From an uncultured Oscillospiraceae bacterium (GTDB lineage: Bacteria > Bacillota > Clostridia > Oscillospirales > Oscillospiraceae): DNA of 64,000 nt. Where the stretch lies: positions 21,817 to 85,816 of the forward strand of contig CAKUMO010000007.1 in the NCBI GenBank assembly GCA_934667815.1. Reading direction: 5' to 3'. Shown piece by piece: positions 9,627 to 18,693 of this stretch. Below the pieces are notes generated by a model. The model worked only from the letters and a program-made list of their open reading frames with translations, was not told the origin of the DNA and searched no databases. The number at the start of each line of letters is the position of its first letter. Positions within the stretch are counted from its first letter, which is position 1. The position numbers and the translations under genes are program-made.

Positions 9627-10718
9627 TCAGTCCCCGAAGGCGCGGCGCAGATAGCTCTCGCCCTCGATGAACACCGCATCGACGTAGTTGTTCTCCGGGA
9701 CTGCTTTCCCGTTGAGCTGGTCGATCAGGCAGCGCACCGCGCGCATGCCCATCTCATATTCGTTCTGCCGCATATGGGCGTAGACCGCAGGCTCCCCGCT
9801 GATGCGCGGCGCGTCAAAGCACACAAGTGCGCAGTTCTCCGGCACGCGCAGGCCGCTGTTCAAAAGCGCACGCTGCACGAGCTTGGCCACCTGATAGGTG
9901 TGGGCAATGATGGCCTGGATGTCGCGGTTGTCCTGCAAATACTGCTCGATGCGGGCAATGTCATAGGCGCGGTTGTCCTCGGTGCCGAGTCCCGGCAGCG
10001 TGGAGCGGACGGAGGTGAGGATGCGCCGTTTTTCCGGCACGCGGTCGCCCGCCGAAGCCTCGAGCATATAACCCTTCAGGCGGTCGCTGACGGCAGTGGA
10101 ATCGGGCTTGCTGGAGATGAAGCCGATGCGCTGGTAGCCGTTGCGGCACAGGCGGGCATAGAGCTTGCGCGTTCCCATGACGTTGTCCGTGCAGACCAGC
10201 GGCACGCTCAGTCCCGCAACGCGGCGGTCGGCAAAGACCAGCGGCATTTTCTCCGAAAGCTCGTACAGGCGGTCGGTGTAGTGCATGGAGTCGTACAGCG
10301 GCACGCTGATGATGCCCTGCACGCCGGCCTCGGCCAGTACGTCCAGCCGTTCGCCCTCCTGCTCGCGCACCTGATAGCCCGTCTGCATTACGACAAGATA
10401 CCCCAGCTCCTCGGCCTTGTGAAACACGCCCTTGATGAAATCCATGCCGAACAGCGCGTCAAAGCCGGACAGCGCCAGCCCGATCATCGGACGGCGCGAG
10501 GGCTTCTCCACCACGACGGAGCCTTTCCCCTGTACGCGCTTGATGTAGCCCTCGTCGGCCAGAAGCGACAGGGCGTGGCGTGAGGTGATGCGGCTGGTGC
10601 CGTAGCGCTCGGCCAGCTCGGCCTCGGTGGGCAGGCAAGCTCCGGCGGGCCATTGGCCTGCCAGAACCTCCTGCAAAAGCTGCTGGTGGATCTGAAGATA
10701 AAGGGCGGGCTTTTTCAT
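9627..10718 (-). CDS. GntR-type DNA-binding / LacI-type sugar-sensing regulator (AraR-like)
   Basis: 363 aa. Residues 1-70 are a GntR winged helix (LPTEAELAERYGTSRITSRHA is the recognition region, then GYIKRVQGKGS, the wing). From about 75 to the end is a periplasmic-binding-protein-like sensor as in LacI repressors, with GIISVPLYDS, VFADRRVAG, CTDNVMG and GFISSKPDS segments. This GntR plus LacI-sensor layout is that of Bacillus AraR. It sits between the two GH38 genes, 9 bp after one and 13 bp before the other, so it is made with the operon and probably senses a mannose- or mannobiose-type ligand. No operator can be assigned with certainty; the motif shared by the 23524, 26868 and 6361 promoters is a candidate. 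Confidence 0.9.
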   Translation of the reverse strand: MKKPALYLQIHQQLLQEVLAGQWPAGACLPTEAELAERYGTSRITSRHALSLLADEGYIKRVQGKGSVVVEKPSRRPMIGLALSGFDALFGMDFIKGVFHKAEELGYLVVMQTGYQVREQEGERLDVLAEAGVQGIISVPLYDSMHYTDRLYELSEKMPLVFADRRVAGLSVPLVCTDNVMGTRKLYARLCRNGYQRIGFISSKPDSTAVSDRLKGYMLEASAGDRVPEKRRILTSVRSTLPGLGTEDNRAYDIARIEQYLQDNRDIQAIIAHTYQVAKLVQRALLNSGLRVPENCALVCFDAPRISGEPAVYAHMRQNEYEMGMRAVRCLIDQLNGKAVPENNYVDAVFIEGESYLRRAFGD

Positions 10719-10727
10719 AGCATTCTC

Positions 10728-13700
10728 CTACCTGAGCAAAATGGTTTTGATCTCGAACGGCTCAAAATGCACGCGTAGTTTGCCGTTTTCCAGCGGCAGC
10801 GGCGCGGTGACGTTCTCCATGAGGTCTGTCTCAAAGGCCTCGCCTGCCGCGAAGCCGAGCGTCAGCTCCGCATCGCAGGCACAGTTGCCGCATTCAAAGG
10901 CGCGCAGGAGCACAGCCTCGGAGTCCTCGGCCTTTTTCACCGTTTCAAGAATGATATTCTCGCGGTCGAGGCTGACGAGGCTGAACGTTTCTTTCAGCCT
11001 GCCGCCGGGCACGACGCGACGGGCATAGAGCGGGACGTTGAAGCCGTAAGCCTCGCGGTTGACGCGCGGAAGGCTCAGCGCGCCGCCGTGCGGCAGCATC
11101 CGGCAGGCAAACTCATGCCGGCATTTGTCCTGATCGGGGTCGGGATAGGTCGCGCAGCGCAGGACGGACATGCGGATGTGCCCGCGTGAAACGTCATAAC
11201 CGTATTTGCAGTCGTTAAGCAGGCTCAGGCCGAAGCCGTTGTCGCTCAGATCGACCCACTTGTGCGCACAGACCTCAAAGCGCGCATAATCCCAAAGCGT
11301 ATTCTTGTGGATCGGGCGCTCGACGGAGCCGAACTGAATGTCGTAGCTTGCGAAATTTGCATTCACGTTCACCGGGAAGTCCAGCTTCAGAAGCGTATCC
11401 GTTTCCTTCCAATCGATTTGGCAGTGCAGCGTCAGTCCCGGCTGCGTGCGGTAGAGGATGTAGTCAAGATCGATGACGGAGTCGCGGAAGCGGCGCGTCA
11501 CGCGCAGCACGGTACGCAGCGCGTTACTTTCCGTAATGCGCACGTCGGAGACGTCGTTGACATCCCACGATTTTTCCTCGTAGTATGCCATCAGATTCCA
11601 CGCGTCGTCCACGCGCGGGCGATCCTCGAAGGCGATCAGGCGCGCGGCACGCTCGCCCGGCTGCATCAGGTCGCGGTTTTCCGTTTTGCAGAAATAGCGG
11701 GAAATATTCCAGTTTTCGTCAAATTCAATGCGGCAGAAGTCGTTTTCCAGAACGGAAAGCGCCGCTTCCGGAAGGCTGACCGTCTCGGCCTTCACGATAT
11801 GATAGGTGCGGTAGCCCTTGGCCGGGACGTTCTCGGCAAGGAACTGCCAGCTTCCGTCCGCGCAGCGCACCGCCGGAACACGCACGCCGTCCGCCTCCAG
11901 CGCAAAAGGCTCCGTCTCGCTGCATGCAAAGCGCACCGGCGCGGAACGCGTGAAGGACAGCGTATTGAACACGGCAATGCCGTCGGCATTGATGTCTGCG
12001 GCCACGGCGCCGAGCGCACGGTCGAGCGCAGCCTGTGCCGCCACTTCGATTTTTTCATGATGCTCGTAGGCATCGCGGTAAACCGGCCCGATGGACGAAC
12101 CGGGGATCACGTCGTGGAACTGATTCAGAAGCAGCAGCTTCCAGCTCTCGTCCAGCGCGGGATAGGATGTGTTTTCCAAAAGATGCGCCAGAACGCTCAA
12201 ATTCTCGGCATCGTGCAGACGGAATTCGTTCTTACGGTTTCGGCGCTTGATGCCCGCCTGCGAGGTGTAAGTGCCGCGGTGGTACTCAAAATACAGCTCA
12301 CCGTCCCAGCAGGGCACGCGCCGCTGCCCCTGCAAATCCCGCTCCAGACGGTGGTAAAATTCCTTTACGCCGGAGAATTTCAGGTCGGGCACGCCGGGCA
12401 GACCCATGGCAAGACGCTTGGCGTTCTCGATCATTTCCTGCGTCGTTCCGCCGCCGCCATCGCCGTGGCCGAAGGAGGCCAGCACCTCGCGGTTCAGGTC
12501 CTTTTGCTGATAGCGCTGCCATGCGCCCATGACGCTCGAGGGATTCAGGCGGCCGTTGTAGGTCGTCATCCAATCCTTTTCCTGCTGCACCTTCTCCTTC
12601 GTCGGGATAAAGTGCGAGAGCACCTCTGAGCCGTCGATGCCGCGCCAGTAGAACGTGTCATAGGGCAGCTTGTCGTATTCGTTCCATGAAATTTTCGTCG
12701 TCATGAAATAGCGGATACCGCTTTTTTGCATGATCTGCGGCAGCGCAGCCGAATAGCCAAACACGTCTGGGAGCCACAGAACCTCGCAGTCCTTGCCGAA
12801 TTCCTGCTTGAAAAAGCGTTTCCCGTACAGGAACTGCCGCACGAGCGATTCGCCGGAGGGCAGGTTGGTGTCGGCCTCGACCCACATGCCGCCCTCGACC
12901 TCCCAGCGTCCCTGTGCGACGCGCTTTTTGATCTCGGCATAGAGTGCAGGATCGTCCTGCCTGACAAAATCATAGAGCTGCGGCTGCGAGCACATGAAAA
13001 TATACTCCGGGTTCTTATCCAGCAGCCGGATGGCCGTCGCGAACGACCGGATGGCCTTCTCGCGCGTCTGCTCATAGCGCCAGAGCCACGCAACGTCGAT
13101 GTGCGTGCTGCCGACGGCCGCAACGACGGGCTTTTCTCCGCCGCAGTGGCCGGTGTAGATCATCTTATGCAGATAATCGGCAGCCCGCGCGACGGAGGCG
13201 AGAAATTCCTCCTCCGGTGCGGTCAGCTCGAGTAGGTTGCACGCGGCGTTGAGATGACGGATCAAGTCCACGCGGGCAAGGTCGTCCGCATCCATTTCGT
13301 GCGCCGCGTCGAGCGCAACCTTCATGTCGTAGTACAGGGAAAGCACCTGCGGCTCGACACGGTTCAGGTACGGGCGGAAGCGCACCGGGCGCTCATAATA
13401 GACCGTGTCGGTGTAGCCGCTGATGCGCACGTCGTAGGTCATGCCCGCCTCGGCGCAGCCGGTGATCTCCACGTCGCGGTGATTGCAGTCCATGCCCGCA
13501 ATGCACTGCCCATTCAGATACAGGCACATCTGCGGGTTGGCCCACTGCCAATAGCCGCTGTCGCCCGCCTCGACGGTGTACCAGATCGTCCTTCCGGCCA
13601 TGCTCTGCGGCACGGTGAAGCGGTGGCGGAACCAGATATAGGTGTCCTGCCCACCCCAGTAGTCCTGCGCACAGTCAAAGCTGCGCCAGTCGCCGTCGTC

Positions 13701-13865
13701 GGTTAATACCGTGTGCCGGCCGTCGCGTGCCTGCACGCCGTCAAACAGCGGGACAGCCTCCGGAAATGCGCGGCAGCGCAGATCCCGCAGCAGTACGCCG
13801 ATGCGTGCGGGAAGCATATGCCGCTCCCCGTTTTTGTCCTTGAAATCAATGTCAAAATGAAACAT
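10728..13865 (-). CDS. GH38 alpha-mannosidase
   Basis: 1045 aa, cytoplasmic (no signal peptide). Motifs in order: THIDVAWLWRYEQT (metal-binding His/Asp, about 246), EGGMWVEADTNLPSGES (nucleophile Asp, about 330), LWLPDVFGYSAALPQ (about 365), TTKISWNEYDKLP, FGHGDGGGG (about 465), then the beta-sandwich C-terminal half. The length is typical of bacterial GH38. It hydrolyses alpha-mannosides from the non-reducing end. It lies 12 bp after the second permease gene and 9 bp before the regulator, so it belongs to the mannan operon. It is clearly paralogous to the 9613 gene along its whole length and keeps the canonical pocket motifs that the other has lost. Confidence 0.94.
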   Translation of the reverse strand: MFHFDIDFKDKNGERHMLPARIGVLLRDLRCRAFPEAVPLFDGVQARDGRHTVLTDDGDWRSFDCAQDYWGGQDTYIWFRHRFTVPQSMAGRTIWYTVEAGDSGYWQWANPQMCLYLNGQCIAGMDCNHRDVEITGCAEAGMTYDVRISGYTDTVYYERPVRFRPYLNRVEPQVLSLYYDMKVALDAAHEMDADDLARVDLIRHLNAACNLLELTAPEEEFLASVARAADYLHKMIYTGHCGGEKPVVAAVGSTHIDVAWLWRYEQTREKAIRSFATAIRLLDKNPEYIFMCSQPQLYDFVRQDDPALYAEIKKRVAQGRWEVEGGMWVEADTNLPSGESLVRQFLYGKRFFKQEFGKDCEVLWLPDVFGYSAALPQIMQKSGIRYFMTTKISWNEYDKLPYDTFYWRGIDGSEVLSHFIPTKEKVQQEKDWMTTYNGRLNPSSVMGAWQRYQQKDLNREVLASFGHGDGGGGTTQEMIENAKRLAMGLPGVPDLKFSGVKEFYHRLERDLQGQRRVPCWDGELYFEYHRGTYTSQAGIKRRNRKNEFRLHDAENLSVLAHLLENTSYPALDESWKLLLLNQFHDVIPGSSIGPVYRDAYEHHEKIEVAAQAALDRALGAVAADINADGIAVFNTLSFTRSAPVRFACSETEPFALEADGVRVPAVRCADGSWQFLAENVPAKGYRTYHIVKAETVSLPEAALSVLENDFCRIEFDENWNISRYFCKTENRDLMQPGERAARLIAFEDRPRVDDAWNLMAYYEEKSWDVNDVSDVRITESNALRTVLRVTRRFRDSVIDLDYILYRTQPGLTLHCQIDWKETDTLLKLDFPVNVNANFASYDIQFGSVERPIHKNTLWDYARFEVCAHKWVDLSDNGFGLSLLNDCKYGYDVSRGHIRMSVLRCATYPDPDQDKCRHEFACRMLPHGGALSLPRVNREAYGFNVPLYARRVVPGGRLKETFSLVSLDRENIILETVKKAEDSEAVLLRAFECGNCACDAELTLGFAAGEAFETDLMENVTAPLPLENGKLRVHFEPFEIKTILLR

Positions 13866-13877
13866 ACAAACTCCTGA

Positions 13878-14762
13878 TTATTCCTTCACGGCGCCCATCA
13901 CAAGGCCCTTGACGAAGTATTTTTGCAGCACGGGATAAATCACCATCACCGGCACCATGGCCACGACGATCTTCGCCGCATTGAAGGTCATGTTGGAGAT
14001 CTGGGAATACTGCAAAATCTCCTCCGGCGTCATGGAATTGATCTTGTTGCTGATGTCTGCCACAAGGGACTGGATGTAGGTTTGCAGCGGCATTTTCTTC
14101 GGGTCGTTGATGAGGATCATGCCGTCGAAATAACCGTTCCAGTGTCCCACGATGGTGAACAGCGACAGTGTTGCGATGGAGGGCGTGGACAGCGGCACAT
14201 AGATGCGGAACAGCGTCGTCAGCGGCGTTGCACCGTCGATGGCCGCGGACTCCGCCATAGACGGTGGCAGTCCCTTGAAGAAATTCATCATAATAATGGT
14301 ATTGGAAATATTCACGCAGCCGGGCAGCACCAGCGCCCAGAACGAGTCGATAAGCCCTAGCATCTTGATAACCAGATACCACGGGATTGTACCGCCGGAA
14401 AAGAGCATGCACACGATGATGACACGCATGTAATGCCCGCGTGCGGGGAAAATTCTGCGGCTTTTCGACAGCGGATAGGCCATGAGAATGGTCATGAGCA
14501 TCTGCAGCGTCGAGCCGATGACAACCTTCTTCACGGAAACCCAGAAGGAGCGCAGGAACTGCTCATCCTTGAGAATTTCCTTGTAGGAGGCCGTGGTGAA
14601 GCCCTTGGGGAGGAGAAAGACTTCATTGGCGTAGACCTTGCTGGAAAAGGAGATCGCAACGGTGTTGAGGATCGGGATCAGGCAGCTCAGCGCGGCAATC
14701 AGTAAGATCACGCGCAGGATCCAGTCCACGATCTTCTGCTTTTCGGTGTTTTGTCCGACCAT
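13878..14762 (-). CDS. ABC oligosaccharide transporter permease (LplC/YtcP type)
   Basis: 294 aa with six predicted membrane helices; the first is at about 14-34. The EAA coupling loop reads AESAAIDGATPLTTLFRIYVP (about 190-210), where the ATPase docks. The family pairs with LplB-type permeases in carbohydrate uptake (CUT1) systems. It starts 14 bp after the LplB-type permease and is followed at 12 bp by GH38. No ATPase is encoded in the operon, as is usual for this type, which shares a general MsmX-like ATPase encoded elsewhere. Confidence 0.93.
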   Translation of the reverse strand: MVGQNTEKQKIVDWILRVILLIAALSCLIPILNTVAISFSSKVYANEVFLLPKGFTTASYKEILKDEQFLRSFWVSVKKVVIGSTLQMLMTILMAYPLSKSRRIFPARGHYMRVIIVCMLFSGGTIPWYLVIKMLGLIDSFWALVLPGCVNISNTIIMMNFFKGLPPSMAESAAIDGATPLTTLFRIYVPLSTPSIATLSLFTIVGHWNGYFDGMILINDPKKMPLQTYIQSLVADISNKINSMTPEEILQYSQISNMTFNAAKIVVAMVPVMVIYPVLQKYFVKGLVMGAVKE

Positions 14763-14776
14763 GGTGCGCTCCTTTC

Positions 14777-15667
14777 TCAGAACAGGCGGTAGCCCGCGAA
14801 TTTATCCGCCAGCTTATAGGAAATGACGATCAGAATCGTGCTGACCACGCTCTTGAGCAGTCCCACGGCCGTGGCAAGGCTGTACTGATAGCCGAGTAGG
14901 CCCGAACGGTAGACCCAGGTATCGATGATGTCGCCCGTGCGGTAGACCACGGGAGAATAGAGGTTGAAGGTCTGGTCGAAGCCCGCGCTCAGGACGCTGC
15001 CAAGGCTCAGGGTGAGCATCAGCATGATGATGGGCAGCATGCCCGGCAGCGTGACGTGCAGGATGCGCTTGAAGCGCCCTGCGCCGTCCATCGCTGCGGC
15101 CTCATAGAGCTGCGGGTCGATGTTCATGATGGCTGCCAGATAGACAATGGAATTATAGCCGAAGCCCTTCCATGTGTCCGAGATAATCAGGATTTTGCGG
15201 AACCACTCGTTCGAGGCCAGAAACTGCACCGGCTCTCCGCCGAACAGCTCGATGAGGGAATTGACCGCGCCCTCCAGCGAGAGGAAGTTGGTCAGAATGC
15301 CCGCCAGTATGACCCACGAGAGAAAGTGCGGCATGTAGGTCACGGTCTGCACGAACTTGCGGAAGTGCTTACCCGGTACCTCGGAGAGCAGGATCGCGAA
15401 AATCAACGGGACGATCAGCTTGAGCGCGATCTTGCCCACGGCGATAATCAGCGTATTGCAGAAGATCTCCTTGGTGTCCGGCAGCAGGAACATATAGCGG
15501 AACCACTTCAGTCCCACCCACTCCGAGCCGAAGAAGCCCTTTGCCGGCTTGAAGTTCTCAAACGCGATGACGATGCCGAACATCGGCAGGATGTGAAACA
15601 GCAGGAGAATGATCATCCCCGGAATCAGCATCGCGTGATAATATTTTTGGTCTTTCCGGTTTCTCAT
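14777..15667 (-). CDS. ABC oligosaccharide transporter permease (LplB type)
   Basis: 296 aa with six predicted membrane helices (first about 13-31). The EAA loop is YEAAAMDGAGRFKRILHVTLPG (about 195-216). Its ATG begins one base after the TGA of the solute-binding protein gene (TGATATG), so translation is coupled. With the next gene it forms the membrane channel that imports oligosaccharides captured by the 17396 lipoprotein. The family assignment is firm; substrate (manno-oligosaccharide) is inferred from GH76 and GH38 neighbours. Confidence 0.93.
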   Translation of the reverse strand: MRNRKDQKYYHAMLIPGMIILLLFHILPMFGIVIAFENFKPAKGFFGSEWVGLKWFRYMFLLPDTKEIFCNTLIIAVGKIALKLIVPLIFAILLSEVPGKHFRKFVQTVTYMPHFLSWVILAGILTNFLSLEGAVNSLIELFGGEPVQFLASNEWFRKILIISDTWKGFGYNSIVYLAAIMNIDPQLYEAAAMDGAGRFKRILHVTLPGMLPIIMLMLTLSLGSVLSAGFDQTFNLYSPVVYRTGDIIDTWVYRSGLLGYQYSLATAVGLLKSVVSTILIVISYKLADKFAGYRLF

Positions 15668-15668
15668 A

Positions 15669-17396
15669 TCACTTATGGCTGTCGCAGTAAGCCTGCACCT
15701 CTGCGGTGATGTCCTCGCCGCCCAGCATCAGCCACTGGGAGACAAAATCGTCGAAGCCGTCGATGGAGGCCTGTCCGACGATGGTCTCAAGGAAAAATTG
15801 ATCCTCCACCTTCTCCATTGAGGCCCAAAGCGTGCCCATGCTCTCGGTGGCATAGTGGAACGCAACGGGAACCTTCACGCCGCCCTTGAGCGCGTTGGAG
15901 GCGATATAGCGGGAGGTGTAGCAGATCCAGCCCTCGGTGTCCGACGGGTCGGGATTGTCGAAGTAGCGCTTTGCATTCTCGCAGAGCTGAATGTTATACT
16001 GCGTCGTGCCGGTGGGCGTGACGCCCTTTTCGATGTAGTTGGCCGTCAGGGAGCCGATGCGGATGACGGCGTCGTCGTATTCCAGATTGAAATGGCCGGT
16101 CAGCATGGGAGCCGTCCAGCTCGTGCCCGCCTCAAACAGCGGCGTGAGCGCCTCATAGCCCTCCTGGTCGAAGCCGCGGTACATATCAAATTCCACGTTC
16201 AGAATCTTGATTGCAACCTCGGGATGCTCATAGCCCTTGCGCACGCACAGAAGGCCGTTGTCCGTGCGGGTCTCGCTGTAAGTAAACTCGCCCTTGTCAT
16301 TCACGGGCGCTTCGACGACGACCCACTCGCCCTCGGGGTTGGCCGTGGCAAATTCGGAGCCGCTGTACGGAAGGTTCCACGGATAGAAGCAGATGCCGCA
16401 GCGGCCGGAGGTAATGAGGCCGAGCGTATCGGAGTAGTCGCGGGTGGTAAACTGCTGGTCGAGAATGCCGTCTGCATAGAGCTGCGCAAGATACGCAAGG
16501 CCCTCCTTGGTCTCGGGCGTGATGGAGCCGTAGACGACCTTGCCGTTTTCGTCATAGATCCACTGCTGCGGATAAGAGCCGAAGGACGCCATGATCGCGT
16601 CAAGGCCGAAGTTGCGGTTGGACGCGCCGAGCGGGCTGCTCTGCACGGCGATACCGACGGTCTTGCCCACGCCGTTGCCGCCGGGATCCTTTTCCATGAA
16701 CTGGCGGGCGACCTCGACCAGCTCGTCACGGGTGGTCGGGACCTCCAGGCCCAGCTTGTCCAGCCAGTCCTTGCGGATCCAGCAGACGGAATACTGATAG
16801 CCGTTGTTCGTGCTGGGCAGGGCGTAAAGCTCACCGTCAGAGATGTACGGCTCGAAAATACTGCTGTCAAAGCTCGCGTAGCAGTCGCGCATATAGCTGC
16901 CTGCGCAGCTACGGAAGGCGTCCGTCAGAGGCTCAAGCATGTCGTTTTCCAGGAGCTGGATGTAGGTCATATAGTTCGTGACCCAGAAGATGTCGGGAAG
17001 ATCGTCGGAGATGATGGACATATCGAGCTTCGTGCCGTAGTCGCTGCTCTGCCATTCCAGCTCCATCTCGACGTTCAGCTTTTCGCGCACGGCGTCAACA
17101 TAGGGGTTGTTCTCCACGTTCATACCGTTCGGCCAGCTTGCGCCGACATCGAGCTGACGCACGGTCGTAAAGGTCACGGTCTCGTCATAGCGGCCGTAGG
17201 GATCGGTCTCCGGCTTGGAGGTGTCGGTGGTAGAGCTGAGGTCGATGGACGCGCCGAACTCGTTGCCCTCGGAATTGGTGCTGCCGCCCGTGGACGAAGG
17301 CGCCTCGCTCTTATCAGGCTCGTCTGTGGGACCGCAGGCCGTCAGAATGCTCAGGAGCATGAGCGCGGCCAAGAGAACTGCCAATAGTTTTTTCAT
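15669..17396 (-). CDS. Extracellular solute-binding lipoprotein (LplA-like)
   Basis: 575 aa. The signal peptide ends in the lipobox LTAC with Cys21, followed by a Ser/Thr-rich linker to about residue 70. The large alpha/beta binding domain matches the LplA/YtcQ family of carbohydrate-binding proteins, which are longer (about 500-570 aa) than ordinary CUT1 binding proteins. It is followed directly by LplB- and LplC-type permeases and preceded at 15 bp by the GH76 lipoprotein, so it probably captures products of that enzyme at the cell surface. Confidence 0.92.
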   Translation of the reverse strand: MKKLLAVLLAALMLLSILTACGPTDEPDKSEAPSSTGGSTNSEGNEFGASIDLSSTTDTSKPETDPYGRYDETVTFTTVRQLDVGASWPNGMNVENNPYVDAVREKLNVEMELEWQSSDYGTKLDMSIISDDLPDIFWVTNYMTYIQLLENDMLEPLTDAFRSCAGSYMRDCYASFDSSIFEPYISDGELYALPSTNNGYQYSVCWIRKDWLDKLGLEVPTTRDELVEVARQFMEKDPGGNGVGKTVGIAVQSSPLGASNRNFGLDAIMASFGSYPQQWIYDENGKVVYGSITPETKEGLAYLAQLYADGILDQQFTTRDYSDTLGLITSGRCGICFYPWNLPYSGSEFATANPEGEWVVVEAPVNDKGEFTYSETRTDNGLLCVRKGYEHPEVAIKILNVEFDMYRGFDQEGYEALTPLFEAGTSWTAPMLTGHFNLEYDDAVIRIGSLTANYIEKGVTPTGTTQYNIQLCENAKRYFDNPDPSDTEGWICYTSRYIASNALKGGVKVPVAFHYATESMGTLWASMEKVEDQFFLETIVGQASIDGFDDFVSQWLMLGGEDITAEVQAYCDSHK

Positions 17397-17411
17397 GATT
17401 GCGTCTCCTTT

Positions 17412-18680
17412 TTATCGAATATAGTCGTTGATGCCGGCCTCTAAGATCGCCGCGCTGACGACGATCGCGACCGTGGTGCCGCTGGTCATGGTCTGGAAGG
17501 CCGAGCTGCCGGCCGAAGCCCAGATAGAGCTGCCGCCGTCGGCAGGCCCCTGCCACGAGCCGCCATAATAGCCGTCGGCGGTGCGGTCGTTTTGGATGAT
17601 GCTGATTGCCGTGTCCCTGACGAGCTTCTGCATCGCCTCGGTATTGGGCAGTGAGAGCACTTCAGAGGCATAGTACGAGGCAAAGGTGCCGTTCGTCCAT
17701 GCGTCACGGTCGTTCAGAAGCACGCCGTCGTTGTTGTACCATTTCAAAATGCCCTCGTTCGTCGCATAGACGCGGTCGAGGTATTTCTGCTCCCCCGTGA
17801 GCTTGTAGAACTTTGCCGAAAGCGCGGCCATGGCCATATTGCCGCCGAGGAAGGAGCAGCTATGACTCTCCTGCACCTTGCCGTCGCCCTTCGGGCCGTT
17901 CTGATCGGCCTCGCAGTAATAAATGCCGTCGTCGCGGCCAAGCGCCGTGTGCATCCATTCATAGGATTCCAGCGCAAGATCATAAAAGCGCTGTTCGCCC
18001 GTGATCTCCCAGAGGCGCAGCCACGTCAGGGCGATGCCCGTCTCGTAGAGCGCCTTGCTGCCGTGCGTGTCATTGTACCACAGGCCGCCGCCCAGCTCGC
18101 TGTCGTGCCAGCGGTCGTAGGCATTGTCCAGCAGCCGGATGGCGCGCTCGACGAACCACCAGTCGCCCGTGACGCGGTAGAAGCAGCAGAACAGCATCGC
18201 GTTCCACGCGCAGTCGTCGTTGGAGGTATGGAAGGGTGCGACGCCCGCCTGCTCCAGCTCGTCGGCCTTGAACACGTCGCGGAAATAATTGGCCTCTGCG
18301 ACCATATACTGCCGGTAGCTCTCCTCGCCCGTCAGAACCCAGAGATCATAAATGTTAAAGAGTACCTCGGCCGCCTCCCAGATCTGCCCGCGCTCGTCGA
18401 GCAGATTTTTTGGGTAGCCCTTAAAAACCGGGCGGAGTTTTCCCGTCACATTGTCGCCCTCCCAGAAGTTGGCAATCAGGTCGTCCACGGCCAGCGCCGC
18501 AAGCTGCAAATGGTAGTCCGGTGCGTCGGCGGAAAGCATTTTCAAAAGCTTTTCCGCCTTGGTCTCGGGCAGGGGTATTGTCATTGGTTCGTCCTCCTTT
18601 GTCGGCTCCCCGCCGCAGCCGCTCAGGCACAGCGTGAGCAGCATGCAGGCAGTCAGGAGCAGTGCGATCGTTCGTTTCAT
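17412..18680 (-). CDS. GH76-type endo-alpha-1,6-mannanase lipoprotein
   Basis: 422 aa from ATG 18680, chosen because GGAGG lies 8 bases upstream and a lipoprotein signal follows at once (LSGC, Cys22); a longer in-frame start at 18749 would bury that signal. The (alpha/alpha)6-type body has NDDCAWNAM followed by the helix pattern of GH76, GGGLWYNDTHGSKALYETG, and Y-E-W-M with GIYYCEAD. GH76 enzymes cut the alpha-1,6-mannan backbone of yeast mannan or related polymers; the D-D pair is the usual catalytic site, here Asp-Asp in NDDCAW. It would act on the outer face of the cell membrane and feed the transporter next to it. It begins 13 bp after the repeat protein. Confidence in GH76 rests on remembered motifs. 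Confidence 0.8.
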   Translation of the reverse strand: MKRTIALLLTACMLLTLCLSGCGGEPTKEDEPMTIPLPETKAEKLLKMLSADAPDYHLQLAALAVDDLIANFWEGDNVTGKLRPVFKGYPKNLLDERGQIWEAAEVLFNIYDLWVLTGEESYRQYMVAEANYFRDVFKADELEQAGVAPFHTSNDDCAWNAMLFCCFYRVTGDWWFVERAIRLLDNAYDRWHDSELGGGLWYNDTHGSKALYETGIALTWLRLWEITGEQRFYDLALESYEWMHTALGRDDGIYYCEADQNGPKGDGKVQESHSCSFLGGNMAMAALSAKFYKLTGEQKYLDRVYATNEGILKWYNNDGVLLNDRDAWTNGTFASYYASEVLSLPNTEAMQKLVRDTAISIIQNDRTADGYYGGSWQGPADGGSSIWASAGSSAFQTMTSGTTVAIVVSAAILEAGINDYIR

Positions 18681-18693
18681 GGCTGTACCTCCG

